Of a stretch of DNA of 64,000 nt, positions 24,421 through 36,084 are shown piece after piece. The notes below the pieces were generated by a model that saw nothing but the letters and a program-made list of their open reading frames with translations, had not been told where the DNA came from and did not search any database. The stretch lies in the NCBI RefSeq assembly GCF_000002235.5, contig NW_022145596.1, forward strand, positions 4,894,352 through 4,958,351, written 5' to 3'. The DNA comes from Strongylocentrotus purpuratus. Its lineage: Eukaryota > Echinodermata > Echinoidea > Camarodonta > Strongylocentrotidae. The first letter of the stretch is position 1. Every line of letters begins with the position of its first letter. The translations under genes and the position numbers were made by a program.

Positions 24421-24550
24421 GGGCCCGTTCCTAGAAACCGTCAGAAGTTTAACTTCTTGACTATCCCATTGAAACGTGTGTTAGAATTAACACACGTTTC
24501 AATGGGATAGTCAAGAAGTTAGACTTATGACGGTTTCTAGGAACGGGCCC
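24421..24550. repeat. Near-perfect 130-bp palindrome (foldback MITE)
   Basis: Two 63-bp arms starting GGGCCCGTTCCTAGAAACC differ at only two positions and are separated by four bases (GAAT). CAG lies outside both ends (24418-24420 and 24551-24553), which suggests a 3-bp target duplication. Confidence 0.85.
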
Positions 24551-25119
24551 CAGATTATTTACCAAAACTTCTGGTGGTGATTCAATCAAGGAATATTCAC
24601 AACATTAAAGGGCCAGAGGGACTTCTACATTTTTGTAACATGGACTTAACAGCAATGCCTAATTTACTAGCATTTATTCTCCTCTCTGGTAGTGTCTGAC
24701 CTTGGCATCTCTGTTGTTGTTGTTGTTGTTGTATTATATTTATTATTATCATTATTATCATCATCATTGTCATCATCTTCATCATGTACATGTATATTTG
24801 AGCAATGTAATTTCAAAATATTTAAAAGAATATTGTCTGTTTATGTTTTCCTACTGTGCTGCTCAAATGTTTGCAAAGGTCCTGGCCGGGGCCGAGCTCC
24901 CAAAGATTCAAGTCCTGCTTTTCCCCCCTTAAAACTGTTGTTTAAACCTTCCTATCTCTCTCTATCTCTGTTCCCTCGACTCTCCCTCTATTTTTTGTCT
25001 ATACTACCAGGTGCGCCCGAAGCAGTTTGGGATTGGGGAGGCAAACGTTCCAGGGTGCTCACCTTCCAGGGGCAGTGGCGTTATGAGCAAACACGTTTGG
25101 AAGCCCCGGCAGGGGGTCA

Positions 25120-25520
25120 AGGGGCTGAGCCCCCCCCCCCCCCCCGAATCTCAGGGTTGTTAGGCATTAAATTACGGACAGATAAGCATATTTAGATACC
25201 TAATTTGTGACACTGTTAGGTCAATAATTGGCAGAGAGTCCAGGGGGCAGAGCCCCTTGAAGCTCAGGAGTTTTAGGTATTAATTACAATAATTTGATCA
25301 TCCAGGGGCCCTATTTAAGGCAATTGATGTGGTCCGGAAGCTAAGGGATTTTAGTATACGGTCAGATGAGCATCCAGGGGCCTGCCTTAGGGCCCTTGGT
25401 GGGGGTCCAGGGGCAGTGCCCCCGGAAGCTCTGAGGTTTTAGGCATTTAATTATGGTCAAATGAGTATATTTTGATACCTTATTTGTGACATTGGCAGGT
25501 CACTTATTGTTTCTCTCACT
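25120..25520. repeat. Degenerate G/C-rich tandem repeat
   Basis: Blocks such as 'CCAGGGGCAG.GCCCC..GAAGCTC.GAGG.TTTTAGG' and 'GATACCT.ATTTGTGACA' recur, for example at 25190 and 25475, with a partial copy between. Confidence 0.6.
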
Positions 25521-26647
25521 CTTTCTTTCTTTTTCTCTATAATACACTTTTTCAAAAAAAGAGGGGGGCTCGAGCCCCCGAGCCTAGCTGTTTCTGCAGG
25601 CCCTGACATGAAGGCTTCTAAAATAAGCATATTTTTCGCCCGACTGTAAATTTGGGAATTTCTAATTTTCCAACAAACGCATAACAAGGTATATGACTTA
25701 CAAAAAAAATTGATAAAAAATACAGAAAAATCAAGTAATTTCAGCAACATTTGTAAACCACTGGTATCAAATAATAAATACCCCCCCCCCCCCCCCCCAT
25801 CAGTACGCCAGCGTTCAGGGGCTCATATGTCTTCTCACCCCTGTAACAAAAAACACACGCTTTCCCATCCTCTCACAATATTTCCACGATATGCGCGTAT
25901 CGCTATAAAAACCTCCAATATAGGTGGCATGCGGAATGTTAAGGAAATTGAATTCCTGTTTACTTTCCTTTTCTTTGAATGGAATTTTATATGTGATTTA
26001 ATTCTGTTTTTTATTATTGTTATGTTCTTTGGGGTTGAAAATACAAACCATCTTTAGATCTACTCCTTTACTGCATTTCTTCCTCTTTTTTTGGGAGGGG
26101 GGGGGGGCATCTTGGGGGGGGGGCAAAAATGCGTTTTGCCCCCCCCCCCCCCCCCCCACTTTTTTGGTTGGGGGGGGGGCAAGTGTAGATCTAGTCCAGA
26201 TCTAATGAAATATCAAATTTAAAGAGGCATAGATTTCTATATGACACATTTACACATCACAACAATTTAAGGCTATTTGGACACATCAAATGATCAACCA
26301 GTTATTACAAAACCAGTTGCAGCACACATTCTTTGGCATACACGGGACTGAATGTATTAGGTCTACGTTAAAACAATAAACGACACTTCAAACAAACAAA
26401 AATCATTTAAACATACGGACCGGTCTCCATATACACTCTATGACACTGAGTTTGTTTCTCATATTTTGTACGCTATGGACCATACTTCAAAAACTTAATA
26501 TTCCTTTTTGCGATATAATAATTAATATGTAGATCTACCAAATGGGCCACACATTCGCACTCACCACACGACCACCACGGTAACCCGATGCATACTCCGG
26601 CGACGATTACTCCGATGACAATTAATGTTCCGCAAAAAGCGACAATT

Positions 26648-26803
26648 GCTCCGCGACATTTGCTCCGCGACATTTGCTCCGACGTCAAATGCTCCGCCGA
26701 CAATTGCTCCGCCGACTTTTGCTCCGCCGACAATTTCTCCGCCGACATTTGCTCCGCCGACAATTGCTGCTCCGCCGACATTTTCTCCGCCGACATTCAT
26801 GGG
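26648..26803. repeat. 15-bp minisatellite (GACAATTGCTCCGCC unit)
   Basis: About ten variable units of 15 bp. Because the unit is a multiple of three, several frames stay open: one minus frame gives SAEQ/SAEK repeats and another gives VGGA repeats. A solitary unit recurs at about 28750-28766, on the far side of the neighbouring large array. Confidence 0.8.
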
Positions 26804-26822
26804 CGTCAATCCTAATTAGACC

Positions 26823-28450
26823 GTGGGGGGCACAAGTTCCATTTTGTTAGGGGCGAATGGGCGCGCCACGCAAAAGGGGGGGGGGGGTGGGGGGTGTCTG
26901 AGGGGATGTGCCCCCTAAGAAGTTTTTTTTTTTTAATTGATGCTTAAAAGGCTCGCTTTGGTGCATACTTTTTGCCAAATTAAAAAGAAAACAGTCTTTA
27001 GTTCAACTAACATGAACGAGAACGCAGGGGGTGTCTGAGGGGGATGTGGTGGGGGGCACAAGTTCCATTTTGTTAGGGGGCGAATGGGCGCGCCACGCAG
27101 AGGGGGGGGGGGTGGGGGTGGGGTGTCTGAGGGGATGTGCCCCCTAAGAAGTTTTTTTTTTAATTGATGCTTAAAAGGCTCGCTTTGGTGCATACTTTTT
27201 GCCAAATTAAAAAGAAAACAGTCTTTAGTTCAACTAACATGAACGAGAACGCAGGGGGTGTCTGAGGGGGATGTGGTGGGGGGCACAAGTTCCATTTTGT
27301 TAGGGGGCGAATGGGCGCGCCACGCAGAGGGGGAGGGGGTGGGGGTGTCTGAGGGGATGTGCCCCCTAAGAATTTTTTTTTTTTTAATTGATGCTTAAAT
27401 GGCTCGCTTTGGTGCATACTTTTTGCCAAATTAAAAAGAAAACAGTCTTTAGTTCAACTAACATGAACGAGAACGCAGGGGGTGTCTGAGGGGGATGGGG
27501 GGGGGGCACAAGTTACATTTTGTAAGGGGGCGAATGGGCGCGCCACGCAGAGGGGGGGGGGGTGGGGTGTCTGAGGGGATGTGCCCCCTAAGAAGTTTTT
27601 TGTTTTTTAATTGATGCTTAAATGGCTCGCTTTGGTGCATACTTTTTGCCAAATTGAAAAGAAAACAGTCTTTAGTTCAACTAACATGAGGGGGTTGTGC
27701 CCCCCTCCGAAGTTGAATTTGTTTTAAATTGATTCATAAATGGCTCAATTTGGTGCATTCTTTTTGCCAAATTAAGAGAAAACAATAGAACGAAGGGGGT
27801 GTCTGAGGGGGGGGGGGGGTGTGCCCCCTCAGAAGTTGAAGATTTGTTTAGAATTGATGGATTGATGGCTCGCTTTGGTGCATACTTTTTGCCAAATTAA
27901 AAAGGTGCCCCCCTCAGAAGTTGAAGATTTTTTTTTTTAAATGATGGATAGATGGCTTGATTTTGGACATACTTTTTTGCCAAATTAAAAAGAAAACAGT
28001 ATAACGCAGGGGGTGTGCCCCCCTCAGAAGTTGAAGATTTTTTTTTTTTAAATGATGGATAGATGGCTTGATTTTGGGCATACTTTTTGCCAAATTAAAA
28101 AGAAAACAGTTTAACGCAGGGGGTGTGCCCCCCTCAGAAGTTGAAGATTTTTTTTCAAATTGATGGATAGATGGCTTGATTTGGGTCATATAATTTTTGC
28201 CAAATTAAAAAGAAAACATTCTTAAGTTCAACTAACAGGAACATTTAAATTCATTTAACAGTTAAATTCAATTAACGAGGAACAAGAACGCAGGGGGTGT
28301 CTGAGAGGGGATGTGCCCCCCTCAGAAGTTGAAGATTTTTTTTTTAATTGATGGATAGATGGCTTGATTTGGGGCATAATTTTTGCCAAATTAAAAAAAA
28401 AAACATACTTAAGTTCAACTAACAGGAACAAGAACACAAGGGGGTGGGGT
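26823..28450. repeat. Large tandem array, about 226-bp units decaying to about 110-bp units
   Basis: The phrase CACAAGTT.CATTTTGT starts at 26831, 27057, 27284 and 27507, giving a period of 223-227 bp. Further right, shorter units share GCCCCCCTCAGAAGTTGAAG and TTTTTGCCAAATTAAAAAG at about 110-120 bp spacing (27910-28380). All copies contain G-runs and ATTGATGGAT-like segments. Minus-strand frames rich in proline come from the repeat. Confidence 0.88.
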
Positions 28451-29986
28451 AGATAGATGAATCTGTCGTTTCCATTGAACAATCGGCCATAAGGTTTGGA
28501 AGATACAAGGGATTAATTTGATTTTTTTTCCAGTTGGTCAAAGGATTTTCATGGTAAACCAATGTTTGAACTTCCGGTAATGTGAATGTGAACGCTTCTA
28601 TTAATAAAATCTAATCGCCTGATTTGGCTTGATTTATCTCAACGCAGAGAGAAAGAGAGAAAGAAAGAAAAGAAAAAAAGATTTTAACCCCAAATCATGG
28701 GGGGGGGGGCATTTCACCACCTGAAAATTCGTGGGGGGGGGGCGTGTCCGACATTTGCTCCGCCGATATCTGGCGCTTGTTTAGAAGCCTATCCAAAATT
28801 TGAAATAAATATTTATCAAATGTCCAAATAAAGATCATGAGTTAAAAGTCGTTATGTTTATTACCTGTTTCTTGTCAATTATCTTGTTATTTTTGGAGTA
28901 TTTTTCGGACAAACGTCAAGCGCATACTGATGGTGGGTTGCGGGCGGGCGCGCGCCTGTGTGAAGTATACCGTAATGAGAATCGGCTGACACCCATCGAA
29001 AGGGTGCGTTGCTGTTCGGAGCGGTGTGGTGAGTTCAAAGCCCCCTTTCGAAAAAAAAAAGCGGTGGGGCTTTTCTCGAAAGGGTGCGTTGAGAACGAGT
29101 ACCGTTTAACCAAAGACGTTTAAAGGGAACCAAAACCTTCATACTTAAGTTACTTTTATTGTATACAGTTTTAGATATTTGAAGAAAATCAGTGAAAATT
29201 CTCAGTTTGTCTGAATCATTGATTACAAGTTCTTTGCATGCTTCTAGCTCTCACAATTATAATTTTAGCATCCCCCCCCCCTGGGACATTTTGACATCCC
29301 GCTTTTATAAACGCCCCTGTCATATATCATTAGCATTTTAATTAATATTTCTATCTGTCAACACTTTCGCCTTGCTATGAAGGTTGCGCCATTTCGGAGT
29401 GCTAACTTTTCAAGGCGCACTTCTTTGGGGGACCGGCTTACCATAATATTACGGATGTTTCTTTCCTGGGGACCTATAGTGACGAGGTATTCAATTAACC
29501 TGTCACTATTGAATGAACTACATTACTTTAAATACATTTTTGCATACATTACGTGTTGCTATGTCGGGTAAGCCTCGGGCATTCTTTTGGAATGACAAGA
29601 CAACCTGTCTTCAAACCGTTTGCATAACATTTGAATACAAAAACCTGAGGTTCTGATCTAAAGTGTACATGAGGCAACTGAACTGATCATCTTTCATATA
29701 ATGCTGAAGAGTAGAGTCGCAACAGACAATATCGATAAAATAAAGAAGAAAATGAAAAGTGAATGCTATTGCATGGCTCTGCTTCAAGTTAGCCCGCCCC
29801 CCCCCCCCTCCCTAAGAGACATGTTATAATTTTTTATATTAAAGTTAGTTCTGTTCTGTCCTTCTTGGTGTGAGGTTGTCTACTGTCCTGAGTTACTTGA
29901 ATTTTGTTGGAATGTTTAGATTGTTTTTGATGCAGCATGTTTGATGATTGATTTTGGCCAACTATAATTTCCCTCGGTTAAATTAA

Positions 29987-30121
29987 AGGTACTATGTCCC
30001 TTTTGCAGCCAACCTCAAATGCTGTAGAACTTTGCAGGAATTATGAATATGTCATGTATGTCCTATCTGTGAAATTTAAACGTTAGCAGTGTCCTCATAT
30101 TCAAATTATGCAAGGAAACCC
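29987..30121. mobile_element. TTAA-flanked TIR element, truncated copy
   Basis: The first 135 bp match the left part of the element at 18232-18762 almost base for base, preceded by TTAA at 29983-29986. The similarity stops at a poly-G run and no right end is found. Confidence 0.8.
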
Positions 30122-30689
30122 GGAGTGGGGGGGGGGGGGGGGCTTTTAGAAAACTCCAGGCACAATTGTGAAATAGGGAGATGGGGGTCCCTGTGTGAAC
30201 GCACCGATACCACGCCCTCTTTTTTTTCTTTGTAAAACTTGGAAAGCTGTGAAGTCACTGAATATCTTTTTACATTTTGTTCATTGAAGCGCGAAGAGTC
30301 CTCCAAAACATAGGAACACCACCTGTACACAAAGAACCACACTCTATTCATACCACGCACAATCTATATGCGTACACTGCATAACCCCTCTTCGCAATAT
30401 AGCTAGGTAAACAAGAGCGGTCTAGGTCTTTGAGATGAATAGCAAAGGAATCGGAATAATTGCTATGCTTTGCCAGTGAAATTCTTCGCGTGCATACGGC
30501 GTGGGTAAGCCCTTTTTAATATTGTATGAAAAATGTATAATGTAGCTATATGCTGCCACTTTATATAAAGATAAAATGTAGGTTTAATCTTTATTTTTAG
30601 AGCATTCATCTGATGAAACGTTTTGATATCGGAGGAGGTGGAATCGCGAGGCTCAACTTCGCCCGAAGACGGAGGCGCCATTAGCTTAC

Positions 30690-30770
30690 CTGGGAGAACT
30701 GCAGGTGCCGAGGCCGCTAGCTAGCGCTAGCAGCCGCACGCCCGCATTTTTTCATTTATCAGATTATGCC
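30690..30770 (-). promoter_or_regulatory. Probable non-coding first exon and promoter of the C4orf33-like gene
   Basis: On the minus strand a G+C-rich segment ends at a consensus donor CCCAG|GTAAGC (exon end 30690). It precedes the exon whose acceptor sits directly before the C4orf33 start codon, and it is the strongest minus-strand donor I found upstream. The segment has several CpG dinucleotides, unlike its surroundings. The transcription start is not defined. A five-codon upstream frame (ATGCGGGCGTGC, ending at TAG) may be present. Confidence 0.4.
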
Positions 30771-31856
30771 GAGACTGAAAGTGAGAGACTGAAATAAATA
30801 TGTAAATCATACTTGGGCGACATATCCCTTATCCTTTATCCTGTCATCATAAACTTGTAAACCGCTAAGAAACTACATGTAATATTATTTAAGCGCTGTA
30901 CATGTGACTTATTATTGTTATCATTAATGAATATGACGTCTCTTTATAATATCTGATATACATCTAACATCACGTGCCTTAGTAAAAGTGAGAGTTGGTA
31001 ACACACAACATGAATGTGTAACTATACAATTAGACTACAAGGGAAATGTTAAAACCTGAAAATACAAATGATACACAATAGAGAAAATAGGAGAAACAGA
31101 GGTAGAATATGGAAGAACACCCCCTTTTCGACCCCAGCTACCGTAGGTCATCTATATGGCTTGCGCTTTTTAAAATCTGATTTTGGGATAGCGAGATCAA
31201 GTTGGCGCTAGAGACATAGTGTTGTAAATGTACATATCGTACAACTAGCGATTGAGTATCATCAGCTCAGTTAATTATTATGCACAGTATAGGCTTGATT
31301 TAATAAACTCACCAGAAACACTTTTATATGAACCGCTGTACTCAATACTTGAGTCTGTGTTTAAATTTTAAAACTCCAGAATTTGCCAGGTTCACGTAAA
31401 TGTATCCAAACATTGATTCTGGCCTGAAAAAGAATTTATAGACACTCTGTTAGATTGATGTACCCTCTACCCTTCCAACGGTGAGGTCATTTATAAGGCA
31501 ACAAAATGTTATCAGCTAGTGTAGAATTCCTATAAGAAAGATCTGTAACCTTGAGACCTGTGGGAAAAGTGTAGTCGTACTGTACATTCATAATTTTATT
31601 CTACAGTAAAACAGTTGTCATTATAAATTATGTTTAAACATTACATATTATGTGATATATGTATTATATGATATATATGTATTATATGATATGATATATA
31701 TGATATATGCATTATATTACAAGTCTTGACTTGTTTGAATTGCTACTTTGAACTTGTTGTCAAAATGTTCTATGCTATACATACATCAACTATACGACAA
31801 GGGTTATAGGAATGTTCAAACACAGTGTACTGCTTTAGCAAAACCAGGGCAAAACC

Positions 31857-31962
31857 ACCTGAAGAGAAAGACCATATTTGTTGTCTCTCTTCAATGGCGA
31901 TTTACATTGACACAGTATGTATTGAAGGAACCTTTACTTAAAGACCACCTTCCAAGACCACT
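31857..31962. repeat. Remnant of the CAGTCAAACC MITE family
   Basis: The sequence 'AAAGACCATATTTGTTGT..TCTTCAATGG..GTA.TGAAGGAACCT..AAAGACCACC' matches the interior of the element at 50767-50922. The ends are not preserved. Confidence 0.5.
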
Positions 31963-33545
31963 ATAAACTTGTCTTCCTTGGGGGACCTTGATATATATGC
32001 AATATGCAGCTCATCCCACAAGGTAGGGTATTGGTCTAGTTTGAAATGTCACTACTGTGTTTGTTTTGCGTGTCTGTTTTACCCATAAGAGGCCTCTCAC
32101 CCGAGAAGTACGCTGTATTGTAACAGAACGAACGACACAGGAATATCCTTGAAGTCATTGTATCGCTGAAAAAGAAAAAATGGCATGATGCTTTCTTTCT
32201 TCACCTAACTATGGATGGGTAGTATACATAATGTGTCAAATACACATGTACCTGGATTCCTAGAATGATAACGATAATAATAATGATAATAATAATGATG
32301 ATGGCGATGACTCTGAATACTCTGATGAAAATAAATATACATCTACATGTACTTATACTTATATGAAAGCATAGTATTTACATGTATGTTTTCTTGGAAG
32401 GAAATCGTCTAAAACACCATTACCCACCCAGGAATATTGTTTACGGTACTCAGGGTTTTAAATGATAAAAAACAGACTTTTTTTTCCATCTCTCGGACAG
32501 ATTTCCCATTTAGAATTTAGAAAGGGCAAGTTCCAGGTATTTAGTAATCCATATGTTACCAAGTAGTGTGGAGATCTGAACTTGAATTGACATCACATCA
32601 TTCACATGTATTTTTGTGTTAACTGCATAGCGGAGCCTATTTCGAACGTTGTAGTTGTTGTCGTCTTCAACAACCATGCTGTACTAACAATAACTTTCTA
32701 GTTGAAATAACATGTATAACTTAACGTTTTATTGCGAAACGTATGTCTGGGCATTGTCTTGAATGAGAACTCAACAAAGAATAAACATAAACATCACGCT
32801 ACAGTCTGAACATCGTATCCTACGAATATTGTATAACTGGGCGGGGCTTATCATGAGCGCACACTGATGATTGGCCAGTTGTTATGTAAATTAACCTCTT
32901 CAAAATTAGTTTCTAAATAGGTTTCTTTATGTGATGTTGTTTTGTCCTTTCGCTGTATGCTGATTCTTTATAAACTCAAGTTTCATATAAATTAACTTAA
33001 ATCTGAACATGCTATAAACTAAATGCTATAGTATGATCAAATGCACCATGTCTTAGATCCGGCCATTTGGTCAGTAATAACACGGATAAATGGCTTGGAA
33101 TTGCCCAAAGCAGGTCTGTATGTCCAGATCCTTCAAGAAAACTCAGACTTTTCCTGTTTAAAACGTGACCCTCTGACTGTCACAGCTAGTAGTTAATTTA
33201 CAGCAGGTCATTGATTTGATTTATGCGCTAGGTAACCGGTAACCTATTCCCCTTTTAACCTCTATTAGTCATGTACTGTCGCCCCCATCTTCCTAGAGCT
33301 ATCCTGCCCATTGGGAGGTCAATTATATTTAGATCCTGACTTTTTTATACATCTTCGCTTGACACTTTTGCAGTCATTGGGCTATATGGACTTGTCGTTT
33401 TTTGTCATATGTGGCAAATCGTTGTGTGTTGTTCATCATGGAGTACTTTGGAATACATTTTGCATGTAAGTTCAAGGGCTTTTTGTGTGCATATTTTTAT
33501 TAATGCATTTAAAATATTTTAGGTGATAAAAAGACGGGTGTACCG

Positions 33546-34053
33546 TAGGGCTGCGACGTGTAGTCGAATGCTCGAGTACCCGCATGGTTCACAACTACTC
33601 GGGTACGATTTCTCATACCCGAATATTCGGCCGCAAAATAAAAAAAACAAGGCCGACGCTTACCCGTGTCTGGGTGAGCGGCGGCCGCTTGCATGGTGCC
33701 GTCGGTAAAAATGTTTCCCAACTCAAGCACTGTCAAACTCACCACTCAGAAACTGGGACCAAATGTCCAGATTTCTTGGAGGAAAATGGATTATTCTGCC
33801 ATCTTTGGTTTTTAAAACAGCATTGTTTACTGTTATTATTATTACTAAATCAGCGCCTTCAACTGCAACTCGAAGTAAAATTACATGCGTTTTCGGCGAC
33901 AGAACTGGGATACTGCTCCAAAGGTATGGTGGTGGCAACAACAAAAAAAATCAAAAAAATTATTAAAAAACATGGCGTCCGAATATTCAAGTATTTGCTT
34001 GTGAGCCTGGGAGTGTACTCGGGTACCTCATTACACTGTTGTGCATGGCCTTA
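33546..34053. mobile_element. hAT-type non-autonomous element with perfect 8-bp TSD
   Basis: GTGTACCG flanks both ends (33538-33545 and 34054-34061). The left end begins TAGGGCTGCGACG and the right end is the inverse of TAAGGCCATGCAC. Further in, inverted copies of CGAATATTCGG and CTCGGGTAC pair. The interior contains a plus-strand open frame of about 150 codons without recognisable domains, which I take as chance. Confidence 0.85.
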
Positions 34054-35170
34054 GTGTACCGTATGTGAATATTGGCTTCTTTTTTATTTTACCCCTGGGT
34101 TGAGAGTGGCAAATTTGGATTGATGTCCTTCCAAACTACTGGTGCTCTAACATCGTTAATTTCACAGTCAAAGCTGAGCAGCTAAATACTTGTGTTATAG
34201 CACTCTAGCATACCGGTGCACATGTACATAAAGTTTTACCAAAATGTGATAACAATGTGGGACTCTACATGTATGTGATGTGTGCAGCAAAGAAACCGTG
34301 AACTTGAACAATAGTGCAATAACATGTACATACATGTACCATTCATATAATGTCAACATTTTACATGTATAATGCAAATTTGAACGTGGGACAATTTCAA
34401 AGATCCAAACAGTCTGAGTGAACAAATATTATGAGTACACTTTGGCACAATGTTGATAAAATAACAATTGCACTTGCATACTGATCCTTGATTGTCTTAT
34501 TCTTATATTAAAGGCTATGCAAATATTTGTTAAGTGTAATGCTAATATAACTGTTTCTTATTCCAATGTATGGTACTCTGCAAGTGCATTTGTTTGACTA
34601 TTCATCAATTTCATCTGCATGTACATGTAACATGATAACAATTCACTATTGTTAATTAATTTCCTTGTTGGTAAGATATAAAATTGTAAATCTTTGTAAA
34701 ATACTTCTGATTGTTGAAGGTCTTTTCTGTTTGCTTCTGCACAATGAACATTTTCTTTTTGAATTTGTATGTACATGTACTTTATTGTTTGTTTATTTTT
34801 TTCAAGATTTTTTTGGGGAGCTGTACAGAGCTAATTTGAACAGTGCTTTCATTTATTGTTTTCTCTGATAATACATACTGTAGATGAAGTGTTGTAGGTG
34901 TTCTCTAGTTTGATACTGGTACATACATACATGTAGATCTACCTGAATAATGCCTGTGTCAGCTGGGTAATGGAAAACATACATTACAAGTGTATTTTGT
35001 TATAAACACATTTAAAATTAATGTTCATTTCCATATATACCAAGTACATGTATGTAAATCAGTGAATCATTTTATTAATTTATTACATGTAAATCATCTT
35101 TATTTATGTAGATTCATGTTATGTTATGCTTTTATTTCTCTTTTTTTCCTGTTTTCCTTTTTCTTTTCAG

Positions 35171-35326
35171 AATCCTGACAAAAGTAAGGAAGGGAGAATG
35201 ACAGAGATAGATGTAGATGTTTTCCTAGGATATTTGAACACCAGAACCACTCCCCGTATGTGGTGATGAGGATAGAGGATAACACCTATATTCAGAAGAT
35301 TTTGTTGCAAGAAACTATATATTAAG
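35171..35326 (+). other. Possible 5' leader exon of the plus-strand gene
   Basis: A strong pyrimidine tract with TTTTCTTTTCAG (AG at 35169-35170) and a consensus donor TTAAG|GTAAGA bound a 156-bp segment with stops in all frames. Position and strand fit a non-coding leader exon joined to 40381, but a lncRNA exon or chance are alternatives. Confidence 0.35.
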
Positions 35327-36084
35327 GTAAGAACTTGGAAAGGACATTGATCTTTTTTGGCTAAAACAGTATAGCAATTAGTATGTATAAGGATTTGAGA
35401 GTTTGCGCTTGAATGTGATTCAATATTGTTTGTACAATTTTTTTTAGCAGTGGTTCAATTTTTAGAGGTGTTGATCATAAAGTCATATACAGCATGCAAC
35501 TCATGTTCTAAAGTGGTTTCTAAAGTCTATCTAGTACATTGTAAGTTTGACAAACAGTTCTGTAAAATGAGAACTTTTGGGTGTAAACAGTGAACTTTTG
35601 TGAATCTAACGAGTGATCCAGGTTTGTAAAAGTTATACGCAGCAAAGTGATGAACTTTATGGTATAAACTTTTCAACTTTATAGATTTTTATTGAAGGAA
35701 CTGGAAAGAAAATATGCATTTCTCTTATATATTAGCTGTGTGTAAGTTCAGTTGAGAATTTAAGTAACAACAATGTATACTGTACATAATTGTACAAATC
35801 ATACAAGATGTATTGGCAATTTCTCATGGGCATCTACATTGTATATATAGCAACTTTGGTCATTCAGAGGAATCAAACTTTGCTTTTGATTATCAATGCA
35901 TCACCGAGAAAACACGAATGCATTTCAGGAGAGGAATTCAAATTGCCATTAATGTACCCACCTTCTCCAAAAGAGGGGGCTGTTTCTTGATGGTCTGTTT
36001 GCAAAGTACAATCGCTTTTCTCTAAGATTAAGACCAATAGACGATGAGGCTGTTAGCAGGATATGTGAGTCAGGCAAGCATGGT

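Larger units (their letters stand above)
23962..30689 (-). other. Probable 5' UTR intron of the C4orf33-like gene (6.7 kb)
   Basis: Its extent depends on the inferred first exon at 30690. It contains a poly-A run at about 24104-24137, a 130-bp palindrome, several G/C-rich tandem arrays (25120-25520, 26648-26803, 26823-28450) and a truncated TTAA element. A 28900-29110 segment is G+C-rich, with CGAAAGGGTGCGTTG occurring twice; its role is unknown. Confidence 0.45.
30771..35170. other. Intergenic stretch
   Basis: No coding exon was recognised. It contains an AT-rich repeat at about 31640-31715, a MITE remnant (31857-31962) and a hAT-type element (33546-34053). A GC-box (GGGCGGGGC, about 32840) about 30 bp from an inverted CCAAT (ATTGG) could mark a promoter, but no associated exon is evident. 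Confidence 0.55.

Noticed and set aside
26473-26819. Repetitive SAEQ, VGGA and APPT-type proteins on both strands
   Set aside because: The 15-bp minisatellite keeps several frames open at once. There are no splice sites or start context to support a gene.
26933-28482. Series of proline-rich minus-strand frames
   Set aside because: They repeat with the 226-bp array and carry no domain. They are products of the repeat.
28854-29123. 89-codon plus-strand frame in a G+C-rich patch
   Set aside because: No known domain, no convincing splice sites, and the reverse strand is equally open. The patch contains a repeated CGAAAGGGTGCGTTG block.
30601-30703. Possible plus-strand exon (TTTTTAG ... CTGCAG|GTGCCG)
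   Set aside because: All three plus frames close inside, and the minus-strand donor CAG|GTAAGC in the same segment is stronger and explains the first exon of the C4orf33-like gene.
33584-34054. 156-codon plus-strand frame
   Set aside because: It spans the interior of the hAT-type element at 33546-34053 and has no recognisable domain.
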